Part shown: piece after piece, positions 34,439 through 43,226 of the stretch
Layout: each line of letters begins with the position of its first letter
Position numbering within the stretch: position 1 is the stretch's first letter
Source: Clostridiales bacterium
GTDB lineage: Bacteria; Bacillota; Clostridia; Oscillospirales; CAG-272
NCBI GenBank assembly: GCA_003150035.1
Contig: QALR01000026.1
Coordinates: 1-64,000 of the forward strand
Reading direction: 5' to 3'
Length of the DNA stretch: 64,000 nucleotides
Notes under the pieces: generated by a model
Seen by the model: the letters and a program-made list of their open reading frames with translations, nothing else
Database searches by the model: none
Told to the model about the DNA's origin: nothing
Position numbers and translations under genes: made by a program

Positions 34439-37400
34439 TCACGCATCGATGGTAGAAATGCCGAGCGTCGTTTCCTCGAGCACGTCGAGCAGGACCTTGA
34501 CCGTATCGAGCGCGGTAAACATCGTCACGTTGTTTTCCACGGCGCACTGACGGATCCCATATCCGTCGGATAGCTCGCCGGAGGAGTTCATATCGCGCGT
34601 ATTGATGATATAGTTGACATACCCCTGCCTGATGGAATCGAAAATCTCCTCGCTGCCTTCGCTGATTTTGCGCACGGCGTGCGTGCGGATGCCGTGCTCT
34701 TTCAGGAATTTCGCTGTTCCCGCCGTCGCCTGGATATTGAAGCCCATATTGTAGAACCGCCGGATAAGCGGCAGCGCCTCCTCCTTGTCCTTGTCGGCAA
34801 TGGTGCAGAACACCGTGCCGTAGTTCACAACGTTCGTGCCGGAAGCCTTGAGCGCCTTATACAGCGCGCGCGTAAGGCTGTTGTCATAGCCGATCGCCTC
34901 GCCGGTCGACTTCATCTCCGGGCTGAGATAGGCGTCAAGCCCGCGCAGCTTCGAGAAGGAAAAAGCAGGCGCCTTCACGTACCAACGCTTTTTCTCCGCG
35001 GGATAGATCGCATGGAATCCCTGCTCCCGCAGGCTTTTTCCGAGAATGACGAGTGTTCCGATATCCGCAAGGCTGTATCCTGTGGATTTGGAAATAAACG
35101 GCACCGTGCGGGACGAGCGCGGATTGACCTCGATGATAAACACGTTCTCATCCTTGTCCACAATGAACTGAATGTTGTAAAGCCCAATGATCCCGATACC
35201 GAGTCCGAGCTTTTTCGTATAATCAAGGATAATGCGTTTCACCTTGTCCGAAATACTGAACGTCGGATAAACGCTGATGGAGTCGCCGCTGTGAATACCC
35301 GTACGCTCGACAAGCTCCATAATGCCCGGCACAAACACGTCTGTCCCGTCGCAAACGGCGTCGACCTCGACCTCCTTGCCCTGAATGTATTTGTCTACAA
35401 GGACCGGCTTGTCCTCGTCGATTTCCACCGCATTTTTGAGGTAATGCCGCAGCCCCTCCTCGTCGGCGACAATCTGCATCGCCCGTCCTCCGAGCACAAA
35501 CGACGGACGCACAAGCACAGGATAGCCGATTTTCGCGGCAGCGGCGACGCCGTCCTCGATTTTCGTGACCGCCTTGCCCTCCGGCTGCGGAATGTGCAGC
35601 GCTTCGAGCACCTTTTCAAAGGCGTCACGATTCTCCGCTTTCTCGATGGCATCGCAGTCGGTCCCGATGATGGTAACGCCTCTCTCCCGAAGTGGTTCGG
35701 CGAGATTGATGGCGGTCTGTCCGCCGAGAGAGGCGATAACCCCCACCGGCTTTTCGAGCCGGATGATGTTCATGACGTCCTCGACGCACAGCGGCTCAAA
35801 ATAGAGCTTATCGGAGGTCGTATAGTCCGTGGAAACCGTTTCCGGATTGTTGTTGATGATGATTGCCTCATACCCGGATGCCTTGATGGTTTTGACCGCG
35901 TGAACGGTGGAATAATCGAATTCGACGCCCTGCCCGATGCGGATAGGCCCCGAACCAAGCACAATGATTTTCTTTTTGTCGGAAACGAGAGATTCATTTT
36001 CGTCTTCGTAAGTAGAATAAAAATACGGGATATAGCTTTCAAATTCCGATGCGCAGGTGTCAATCATCTTGTAGACCGGGAAAAGATTTTCTCTTTCCCG
36101 CAGGCGGTAGACGTCGATTTCCCTGCAGCCCCAAAGCTTTGCAATGTATTTGTCGGAAAAGCCCATCCGCTTCGCTTCGCAGAGGCAGGAAACATCCTGC
36201 GGTGCCGCGGCAAGCTCCTTTTCCATCATGACAATATTTTTCACTTTTTCAAGAAAGAGCATGTCGATTTTCGTCGCATAGCAGATAAGGCCGATATCCA
36301 CGCCGCGGCGAATCAGTTCCGCAATGGCAAACATACGGTCGTCCGTGCCGATTTTGACATATTCCATCAGCGCGTCAGAAGATTTTTCGTCGAATTTGCT
36401 CATATACAGATGGCACACGCCGATTTCCAGCGAACGCACCGCTTTGAGCAGGCTTTCCTCAATCGTGCGCCCGATGCTCATGACCTCGCCTGTCGCCTTC
36501 ATCTGCGTGGAAAGCTTGTTGTTCGCCGCCGCAAATTTGTCAAATGGAAAGCGCGGCATTTTCGTTACCACATAGTCGAGCGTCGGTTCAAAGGACGCGG
36601 GCGTGTTGGCAATGGCGATCTCGTCGAGCGTCATGCCGACCGCGATTTTCGCGGAAACACGCGCGATCGGATAGCCGCTTGCCTTGGAAGCGAGCGCAGA
36701 GGAGCGCGATACGCGGGGATTGACCTCGATCAGATAATATTGGAAGGAATGCGGGTCGAGCGCAAACTGCACATTGCAGCCACCCTCGATTTTCAGCGCG
36801 CGGATGATTTTCAGCGCGCTGTCACGCAGCATGTGATATTCCTTGTTCGTCAGCGTCTGGCTCGGGCAGACCACGATAGAATCCCCGGTATGAATACCGA
36901 CGGGATCGACGTTTTCCATATTACAAATGGTGATGGCCGTATCGTTCGCGTCCCGCATGACCTCATATTCGATCTCCTTGTAGCCCTTGATGCTCTTCTC
37001 CACAAGCACCTCGTGTACGGGAGAAAGCTTCAGCGCGTTTTTGAGAAGCTCACGGCACTCCCCCTCGTCGTCGGCAAAGCCGCCGCCTGTTCCGCCAAGC
37101 GTGAATGCGGGGCGCAGCACGACCGGATAACCGATGGCCTCCGCCGCGGCAAGCCCTTCCTCGATGCTGTGCGCGATGAGGGACGGCAGCACCGGCTCGC
37201 CAAGGCTCTCGCAAAGCGCCTTGAATTTCTCTCTGTCCTCCGCCTGCTCGATGCTTTCGCTGCGTGTGCCGAGCAGCTCAACCTGGCATTCGCGAAGCAC
37301 ACCCTTTTTTTCGAGCTGCACGGCGAGATTGAGTCCCGTTTGTCCGCCGATGCCGGGCACAATGGCATCCGGGCGCTCATAACGAAGAATTTTCGCGATA

Positions 37401-37618
37401 TATTCGAGCGTCAACGGCTCCATATAGATTTTATCAGCGATGGAGGTGTCGGTCATGATCGTCGCCGGATTGGAATTGCAGAGCACGACCTCATATCCCT
37501 CCTCCTTCAGCGCAAGACACGCCTGTGTGCCGGCATAGTCGAACTCCGCTGCCTGTCCGATAACAATCGGTCCGGAGCCAATCACCAGAATCTTTTTCAA
37601 ATCGCTTCTTTTCGGCAT
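34439..37618 (-). CDS. carB: Carbamoyl-phosphate synthase large subunit
   Basis: A 1,059-residue enzyme with two homologous ATP-grasp halves (VIGSGPIVIGQAAEFDYAG at the N-terminus and VLGSGPIRIGQGVEFDYST near residue 550), the first phosphorylating bicarbonate and the second carbamate. The C-terminal MGS-like allosteric domain (about 930-1,059) is present, where UMP or ornithine binds in known enzymes. It is one base from carA; a second copy for arginine synthesis may exist elsewhere. Confidence 0.97.
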   Translation of the reverse strand: MPKRSDLKKILVIGSGPIVIGQAAEFDYAGTQACLALKEEGYEVVLCNSNPATIMTDTSIADKIYMEPLTLEYIAKILRYERPDAIVPGIGGQTGLNLAVQLEKKGVLRECQVELLGTRSESIEQAEDREKFKALCESLGEPVLPSLIAHSIEEGLAAAEAIGYPVVLRPAFTLGGTGGGFADDEGECRELLKNALKLSPVHEVLVEKSIKGYKEIEYEVMRDANDTAITICNMENVDPVGIHTGDSIVVCPSQTLTNKEYHMLRDSALKIIRALKIEGGCNVQFALDPHSFQYYLIEVNPRVSRSSALASKASGYPIARVSAKIAVGMTLDEIAIANTPASFEPTLDYVVTKMPRFPFDKFAAANNKLSTQMKATGEVMSIGRTIEESLLKAVRSLEIGVCHLYMSKFDEKSSDALMEYVKIGTDDRMFAIAELIRRGVDIGLICYATKIDMLFLEKVKNIVMMEKELAAAPQDVSCLCEAKRMGFSDKYIAKLWGCREIDVYRLRERENLFPVYKMIDTCASEFESYIPYFYSTYEDENESLVSDKKKIIVLGSGPIRIGQGVEFDYSTVHAVKTIKASGYEAIIINNNPETVSTDYTTSDKLYFEPLCVEDVMNIIRLEKPVGVIASLGGQTAINLAEPLRERGVTIIGTDCDAIEKAENRDAFEKVLEALHIPQPEGKAVTKIEDGVAAAAKIGYPVLVRPSFVLGGRAMQIVADEEGLRHYLKNAVEIDEDKPVLVDKYIQGKEVEVDAVCDGTDVFVPGIMELVERTGIHSGDSISVYPTFSISDKVKRIILDYTKKLGLGIGIIGLYNIQFIVDKDENVFIIEVNPRSSRTVPFISKSTGYSLADIGTLVILGKSLREQGFHAIYPAEKKRWYVKAPAFSFSKLRGLDAYLSPEMKSTGEAIGYDNSLTRALYKALKASGTNVVNYGTVFCTIADKDKEEALPLIRRFYNMGFNIQATAGTAKFLKEHGIRTHAVRKISEGSEEIFDSIRQGYVNYIINTRDMNSSGELSDGYGIRQCAVENNVTMFTALDTVKVLLDVLEETTLGISTIDA

Positions 37619-37619
37619 G

Positions 37620-38708
37620 TCATCTCTCTCCCTTCATCTGTGCGATAAATTCATCAAATAAATAGGCGCTGTCCTGCGGGCCGGGCGAGCTTTCCGGATG
37701 GTACTGCACTGAGAAAATCCGGTCGCGTCCGCAGCGCACGCCCTCTACTGTCCCGTCCAAAAGGTTGATATGCGTGATTTCAAGCCCCGTTCCCGCAACG
37801 CTTTCCGCATCCACGGCGTAACTATGATTCTGTGAGGTGATTTCAATCTTATCTGTCAAAAGATTTTTGACCGGATGGTTGCCGCCGCGATGCCCGAATT
37901 TCAGCTTATAGGTTTTCGCCCCATAAGCAAGGCTTATCATCTGATGACCGAGACATATGCCGAAAATCGGATATTTCCCGCGCAGCTCCCGAATCAGCGA
38001 AATAACCGGCGTCACATCCTCCGGATCCCCCGGCCCGTTGGAAAGAAAAATACCGTCCGGCTTCATGCGTGCCACTTCGTCAGCCGAAGTGTTCCACGGA
38101 ACGACCGTCACGTTGCAGCCGCGCGCATTCAGCGAGCGGACAATGCCGAGCTTGATGCCGCAGTCCACGGCAACTACATTGAATCTGGCGTTTGCCGTAC
38201 GCGAATACCAACGCTTGCGGCAGCTGACGCGCGGGACCGCGTCATGCGGGACCGGTGTGTTTCGGATCGTTTCCAGTGCCTGCTCGCGCGGCATATCCAA
38301 GGAGGTAATCAGCATACGGCGGGAACCGAGGTCACGGATGCTGCGTGTCAGCTTGCGCGTATCAATACCGGAAATTCCCGGCACATGGTATTCCTCCATC
38401 ATCTCCGAAAGTGTTTTCGTATATCGGAAATTGGACGGGATGTCGTTGTACTCCCGCACAATAAGCCCGCCGATGGTCGGCGTTTTCGTCTCATAATCCT
38501 CGTCGGTGATGCCGTAATTGCCAATCAGCGGATAGGTCATCACCACTGCTTGATCGGTATAGGAAGGGTCCGACACGATTTCCTGATAGCCGACCATGGA
38601 CGTGTTGAAGACGATTTCACATACGCGGTAGATGTCCGCACCGAAGCCGCAGCCCACATATTCGCTCCCGTCTTCCAGAACAATTTTCCGATTCATTTGC
38701 TTTGCCAT
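37620..38708 (-). CDS. carA: Carbamoyl-phosphate synthase small (glutaminase) subunit
   Basis: A 362-residue protein that releases ammonia from glutamine for CarB. The start MAKQMNRKIVLEDGSEYVG at 38708 follows GGAGGAAAAACAGT. The N-terminal CarA domain (VCEIVFNTSMVGYQEI) is followed by the class I amidotransferase with catalytic Cys in FGICLGHQM and His/Glu in QYHPESSPGP. Its first 16 bases overlap the pyrC end. Confidence 0.96.
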   Translation of the reverse strand: MAKQMNRKIVLEDGSEYVGCGFGADIYRVCEIVFNTSMVGYQEIVSDPSYTDQAVVMTYPLIGNYGITDEDYETKTPTIGGLIVREYNDIPSNFRYTKTLSEMMEEYHVPGISGIDTRKLTRSIRDLGSRRMLITSLDMPREQALETIRNTPVPHDAVPRVSCRKRWYSRTANARFNVVAVDCGIKLGIVRSLNARGCNVTVVPWNTSADEVARMKPDGIFLSNGPGDPEDVTPVISLIRELRGKYPIFGICLGHQMISLAYGAKTYKLKFGHRGGNHPVKNLLTDKIEITSQNHSYAVDAESVAGTGLEITHINLLDGTVEGVRCGRDRIFSVQYHPESSPGPQDSAYLFDEFIAQMKGER

Positions 38709-39934
38709 ACTGTTTTTCCTCCATATACCGTCGCGATACATTTTCCGAAGACTCCCATCCCGGCAAAAGGCGTGCTGCGCCCGCGGGATAAAAAGTCATC
38801 GGGACAAATTTCATATTCTTCCCCGACGTCAAAAAGGCAGAAACCGGGATCCGAGGGAATCCCGAACCGTCTGCGCGGCGCCACCGACATCAGTTCGACA
38901 AGCCGCATAAGGCTAATCACGTTCTTTTTGACGAGCGCCGTATACAAAACGGGAAAGGCAGTCTCAAGGCCGACAATGCCCATCGCACTTTTCTCAAGAC
39001 CTCTGGATTTTTCCTCTGCGCTGTGCGGCGCGTGGTCCGTCGCTATCATATCGATGGTGCCATCCGCAAGTCCCTCAAGCAGCGCCTCGCGGTCGCGCGG
39101 CGAGCGCAGAGGCGGATTCATTTTGAAGCGCCCGTCCTCGCAAAGTGCGCTCTCGTCCAGCACAAGATAATGGGGCGCCGTCTCGCAGGTGACGTCCACA
39201 CCGCACGCTTTGGCATCCCGAATCAGCGCCACGCTCTCCGCTGTCGAAATGTGGCATACATGATAGGCGCAGCCCGTCTTTTCCGCCAAAGCAAGGTCGC
39301 GCTCGATCTGCCGCCATTCGCTCTCGGAAGAAATCCCGCGGTGTCCGTGCACCGCAGCATAAACGCCGTCGTGGATATAGCCGCCGTGCAGCAAGGAATT
39401 GTCCTCGCAATGGGCGGCAATGATTTTACCAAGCGATTTTGCCTTTTTCATCGCCGCTTCCATCATGTCGCCGCTCTGCACGCCGTGCCCGTCGTCCGAA
39501 AAAGCGATGACAGACGGCGCTAATGCCTCCATCTCCGAAAGCTCCCGTCCAAGCTCGCCTTTGGTGATGGTGCCGTACGGAAACACCGCGATGCGTGCCG
39601 AACGCGCAATTGCGTCCGTCTCCACTTTCAGATGCTGCACGCTGTCCGGCGCCGGAGACAGGTTCGGCATGGTGCAAACCGCCGTATACCCGCCGCGAGC
39701 GGCAGCGGCCGTCCCGCTCGCAATGTCCTCTTTATAAGAAAAACCCGGCTCTCGGAAATGCACATGCACATCGCAAAAGCCGGGTAAAACCAACACGTCA
39801 TGAAGTTCAGAAACGGAAGCCCCCGAAAACGTCTCCTCGGAAAAAGAGGAAAGCGCAGCGCCGGAAAAAAGGAGATCCTTTTTTTTCATAACGCCGTTTT
39901 CATAAACCGCCGCATCTTTCAAAACTGTAAGCAT
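38693..39934 (-). CDS. pyrC: Dihydroorotase
   Basis: A 413-residue type I dihydroorotase that cyclises carbamoyl-aspartate. The start MLTVLKDAAVYENG at 39934 follows GAGAGAGGTTGCGTTT. Zinc ligands appear in GFCDVHVHFREPGF, then AHCEDNSL, YHVCHISTAESV and the active-site aspartate in DMIATDHAPH. It is the first gene of the eight-gene pyr operon, directly after the regulated leader. Confidence 0.95.
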   Translation of the reverse strand: MLTVLKDAAVYENGVMKKKDLLFSGAALSSFSEETFSGASVSELHDVLVLPGFCDVHVHFREPGFSYKEDIASGTAAAARGGYTAVCTMPNLSPAPDSVQHLKVETDAIARSARIAVFPYGTITKGELGRELSEMEALAPSVIAFSDDGHGVQSGDMMEAAMKKAKSLGKIIAAHCEDNSLLHGGYIHDGVYAAVHGHRGISSESEWRQIERDLALAEKTGCAYHVCHISTAESVALIRDAKACGVDVTCETAPHYLVLDESALCEDGRFKMNPPLRSPRDREALLEGLADGTIDMIATDHAPHSAEEKSRGLEKSAMGIVGLETAFPVLYTALVKKNVISLMRLVELMSVAPRRRFGIPSDPGFCLFDVGEEYEICPDDFLSRGRSTPFAGMGVFGKCIATVYGGKTVWQSK

Positions 39935-39951
39935 AAACGCAACCTCTCTCT

Positions 39952-39989
39952 GTCCGGATGCTAAAAAAACTTGTCCATCCGACAAGTTT
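39952..39989 (-). promoter_or_regulatory. Attenuator-like leader of the pyr operon
   Basis: On the minus strand AAACTTGTC and GACAAGTTT pair and are followed by seven T (39963-39989), an intrinsic terminator ahead of pyrC. GTCGGATG from its loop can instead pair with CATCCGGAC (39952-39960), a competing structure. Just after comes AGAGAGAGGTTGCG at the ribosome site, similar to the GAGAGG-type core of PyrR-binding sites. PyrR control is therefore likely but not shown. Confidence 0.55.
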
Positions 39990-40078
39990 CGCGCAACAAA
40001 AACAGCCCTTTTCGTGGACCACCCTTTATGCCAATCTTGTCGGCAGCTCCGTACCAACTTAAAGATTTTATTGTATTC

Positions 40079-40107
40079 ATTATAGCATGCCGTCTCCGAC
40101 ATGTCAA
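40079..40107 (-). promoter_or_regulatory. Consensus promoter of the pyr operon
   Basis: TTGACA (40102-40107), a 17-base spacer and TATAAT (40079-40084): a perfect sigma-A consensus on the minus strand, giving a leader of about 140 bases before pyrC. Confidence 0.85.
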
Positions 40108-40204
40108 GAGAAGCAAAAAAATATTTTTGAAACCGCTCACCCCTCTTACACGTTTGCTCACCGGCAAATCTTGAAACCATCGTGCAGGTGGCCTCTAAAA
40201 GCTC

Positions 40205-40238
40205 TAAAACAAAGGCGGGACATCTGCGATGCCCCGCC
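40205..40238 (-). terminator. Terminator of the DUF3048 gene
   Basis: Arms GGCGGGACATC and GATGCCCCGCC pair with a 3-base loop (one G-T), followed on the minus strand by TTTGTTTT. Confidence 0.8.
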
Positions 40239-40257
40239 CGATTCATTCTGATTTCCC

Positions 40258-41520
40258 TTAACTCCAGAAAGCTTCGCCGCCATAAATATAGTCGTTGTCA
40301 AGATATCCAATATAGGTATTGCCCGTCGCAAGCGTCAGTTCCGCACCGAGCGGATCCGTCAGCGTGAGGTTGGAACCATCGGAGCTCCATGTGATTTCAA
40401 TTACCTTGCCGCCGTAGAAATAATAGCCGGTTCCGTTGCCGCGTGTATCAACACGAGCCATATCCGGATCATTGGAAAGACCGGTTTTGGCATTTTCAAC
40501 ATCGGTGAAAAGCGTAATCACATTGGTGAAGGAAAGCTGTCTTCCCGTTTCAGAATCCACATGTGCCGCGCCGTCCTGATAGCGAAGATATTTATCCGTC
40601 GCCGCATCATAACGGAAGCTGACCATTTTGCCAAGCTCCGATACCCCTTGACAGGTAAATTCCAGATCGATAGTTGTGGCATCCGATGCCCCTGCCATGG
40701 ATTTCTCCGTACCATAAGGCACGAATTCCAAGCTCTGCTTCGGCGTACCTGTGATGGTGCCGCCGGCTTTCACAAAATAGGATGCGCTGGAATTAAGAAG
40801 CGCCGTCAGTGCCGCCGGCTTGAAGATCGTGTCATAATTCAGCTCATTCGGGCGCTCGCCGTAATGATCGATGGTTCCGTACTGCTCGCCCTTGTCCGCA
40901 TGAGCAAACCACGGCTCAAACATCGAATCCACATATCCCCACCGGCTGCCGTATCTTTCCTCTGCAAGCTCATAGAAGTCATAATTTTGGGTCTTCGACC
41001 CACCATGCGCTACAAGAACGGCATTATGGTACGCTGCGAGATCCAAATGATAATCTCTTCCGGAACGGATATTGCACACGCTGTCAACCGTCGTATAGTC
41101 GGCAACTACCATCAAGAATCTCGTAATACCCGGCGCCACAAGCGCCTCATAGAGGATATCCGCCTGGTCGAGTCCTGTCTGATATTCATAAGCACTCGCA
41201 ATGTTATCCACCACAATGGCGACCGGTCTTGTATTCGACAGATTCTTGGTCGTCGGTTCGCCAGTGAGCGGATTTATGTAGTCTCCAACCGGGGGATTCA
41301 CCGTACCGCCCCCGCCGGATGTTGTCCCGGAAGTAGATGTACCGTCGTTCGTCGTCTCACCCGTTCCCGTCGTGCTGCTGTCCGTCGTTTCGGTCGGAAG
41401 CGTTCCAAGCGTTGTTTCTGTTCCTCCCTCTCCGGCACATCCGACAGCCAAAACGCAGATGGCAACCGTCAGAAGAATCGAGAAAAAGGCAAACAATGAT
41501 TTTTTGATTTCTTTTTTCAT
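40258..41520 (-). CDS. DUF3048 domain lipoprotein (YerB-like)
   Basis: A 420-residue extracytoplasmic lipoprotein. The start MKKEIKKSLFAFFSIL at 41520 follows GGGGAGGTTCAA; the lipobox is LAVGC near residue 24, then a Thr/Ser/Gly linker to about residue 75. The DUF3048 body begins INPLTGEPT and has NTRPVAIVVDNI, LDQADILYEALVAPGITRF and the GGSKT motif; its C-terminal part ends with the ELTLATGNTYIGYLD segment. YerB-like proteins sit at the Gram-positive surface; their function is not established. Confidence 0.88.
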   Translation of the reverse strand: MKKEIKKSLFAFFSILLTVAICVLAVGCAGEGGTETTLGTLPTETTDSSTTGTGETTNDGTSTSGTTSGGGGTVNPPVGDYINPLTGEPTTKNLSNTRPVAIVVDNIASAYEYQTGLDQADILYEALVAPGITRFLMVVADYTTVDSVCNIRSGRDYHLDLAAYHNAVLVAHGGSKTQNYDFYELAEERYGSRWGYVDSMFEPWFAHADKGEQYGTIDHYGERPNELNYDTIFKPAALTALLNSSASYFVKAGGTITGTPKQSLEFVPYGTEKSMAGASDATTIDLEFTCQGVSELGKMVSFRYDAATDKYLRYQDGAAHVDSETGRQLSFTNVITLFTDVENAKTGLSNDPDMARVDTRGNGTGYYFYGGKVIEITWSSDGSNLTLTDPLGAELTLATGNTYIGYLDNDYIYGGEAFWS

Positions 41521-41697
41521 TTGAACCTCCCCACACCGTTCCGCAGAACGGCATAACTTTTCAAAGCCGCAGTTTTTCAGGGCACACCGCACCGCCATCC
41601 GGTGGGGATTCTGCCGCCGTCACTTGCCTATGCCTATACTACCACATTTATGCACGATTGTCAAATAGATTTTGAGACGATTTCTCGCCACATTTTC

Positions 41698-42189
41698 TTA
41701 ATTTTCGCCTTTTTTATCCGTCCTGCCGACACTTTTGCCCCGTCTCAGCTCCAAAAAAAAATTTGAAAGCAGAGCCGCGCAATCGGACTCCAACACACCG
41801 CCCTCAACCGCGGGCCTGTGATTAAGTCCGCATGTATTGATGTCGAACAGGGAGCCGAATGCGCCGGCCTTCGGATCCCATGCTCCGAACCAAACCTTCT
41901 CTATACGGGCATTGACGATCGCGCCCGCGCACATCGGGCACGGCTCCAGCGTCACATACAGCTCACAGCCTGGGAGCCGCCAACCGCCAAGCTTTTCACA
42001 TGCCCTGCCAATCACTTTCAGCTCCGCATGATGAAGCGCGTTTTTTCTCGTCTCACGCGTATTGTATGCCCGCGCAAGGATCTTTCCGTCTTTCACAATA
42101 ACAGCCCCCACCGGCACTTCCCCGCGGCGTGCAGCACACTTTGCCTGTGCGATGGCGGCGGCCATATACCGCTCCGGATTCTGATTCAT
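41698..42189 (-). CDS. tadA: tRNA-specific adenosine deaminase
   Basis: A 163-residue zinc deaminase that makes inosine at position 34 of tRNA-Arg(ACG). The start MNQNPERYMAAAIAQAKCAA at 42189 follows GGGAGAACACAAAAAC. The active site is HHAELKVI (His and catalytic Glu; most relatives have HAE-hydrophobic) with the zinc cysteines in TLEPCPMCAGAI. The C-terminal helix region (LRRGKS) follows. It lies 20 bases after the CPBP protease gene. Confidence 0.93.
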   Translation of the reverse strand: MNQNPERYMAAAIAQAKCAARRGEVPVGAVIVKDGKILARAYNTRETRKNALHHAELKVIGRACEKLGGWRLPGCELYVTLEPCPMCAGAIVNARIEKVWFGAWDPKAGAFGSLFDINTCGLNHRPAVEGGVLESDCAALLSNFFLELRRGKSVGRTDKKGEN

Positions 42190-42209
42190 GTTTTTGTGTT
42201 CTCCCTTCG

Positions 42210-43079
42210 TCAACCCTGCCAGAAAATCGTAATACATACCGCAGCGACAAGAAACAAAGCCATAGGCACACTCCAGAAATAAGAGGACGGCGCCACGTCG
42301 TCTCTATCCTCAACGACCGTCGCGAATGTCAATTTTATTGTTGGAATACCCGCCACAACCAAGACGACGCAGAGGGCAAACACGATATTCATAAAAAGCG
42401 AATAGCCAGGTTCCCAAAACACTCTTATCATTTCGGCGGCATACCAGATCAAATTGCATATCAAATGAATAAAAACCGCGCAGCCAAGCGAGGCAGTCGC
42501 AAGATACGCCGTCCCGATGATGAGGCCGCAAAGAAAAGCAATCGGAAACTGTTCAAGAGAAACATGCATAAGACCGAAAGCAAGCGAGGAAATCAGAAGC
42601 GCAAGAAGCTTTCGGTGTATGGTCAGCGCACGCATGACCGTTCCCCTGAAATAAAACTCCTCCCATACCGCAGGCGCCGTCACATATGCGAAAAACATCA
42701 AGATGAGTTCCCCCAGAGTCGTCTGCCTCGAGACGCCCATTGTCATCATGGACGACGGAAACACCGAGCTATATAAAATCTGGAGAATCACCACAAAGCC
42801 AACCGAGGAAATACCGATCAAAAAGCGTCTTCCCGCGCTGCTCCTGCGGGAAAAGAACGGGACAGGGGTGCGCATCTTGATAAAAGCCATGCGGACAAAG
42901 CCTATCGGCAAAAGAAATACGGCGGCCCGCAAAAGCAGCTGAATAAGCAGCAAGGGCACCGTTTCTTCTATATTCAAAAAATGCAAAAACAAGGAAGAAA
43001 GCAAAAGCAGCAGCATGGCAAGAAAAAGCGAAAGACCGAGGATCTCTGAAACCTGTCTGGCTTGTCTCTTTTTATCCAT
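42210..43079 (-). CDS. CPBP family intramembrane glutamic endopeptidase
   Basis: A 289-residue membrane protein with about eight hydrophobic segments. The CPBP (Abi, CAAX-protease-like) active-site motifs are EEFYFRGTVMRAL near residue 152 (Glu-Glu and Arg), FGLMHVSLEQF near 187 (His) and the HLICNLIW motif near 223 (His and Asn). The start follows GGGAGACAACACG. Substrates are unknown; relatives process prenylated proteins or confer self-immunity to bacteriocins. Confidence 0.88.
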   Translation of the reverse strand: MDKKRQARQVSEILGLSLFLAMLLLLLSSLFLHFLNIEETVPLLLIQLLLRAAVFLLPIGFVRMAFIKMRTPVPFFSRRSSAGRRFLIGISSVGFVVILQILYSSVFPSSMMTMGVSRQTTLGELILMFFAYVTAPAVWEEFYFRGTVMRALTIHRKLLALLISSLAFGLMHVSLEQFPIAFLCGLIIGTAYLATASLGCAVFIHLICNLIWYAAEMIRVFWEPGYSLFMNIVFALCVVLVVAGIPTIKLTFATVVEDRDDVAPSSYFWSVPMALFLVAAVCITIFWQG

Positions 43080-43175
43080 CGTGTTGTCTCCCTTCCCATT
43101 ATAGTCAAAAATACGGATTGGCAGTACCTCTCCCCTCTCTGTTTATTATAATACAAAACGGAGAAAATTTCAACT

Positions 43176-43226
43176 ACGAGATAAAAATACCGGAACGGCT
43201 TTCCCGTTCCGGTATTTTTATCTCGT
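43176..43226 (-). terminator. Terminator of the GH94-type gene
   Basis: Very long perfect stem of about 20 bp (arms ACGAGATAAAAATACCGGAA and its complement, loop near 43197-43205) between the phosphorylase stop and the CPBP gene. Confidence 0.8.

Noticed and set aside
34679..37648. Long plus-strand open frame of 989 residues opposite carB
   Set aside because: It is antisense to a complete, well-matched carB gene and has low-complexity, His/Arg-rich composition without any domain.
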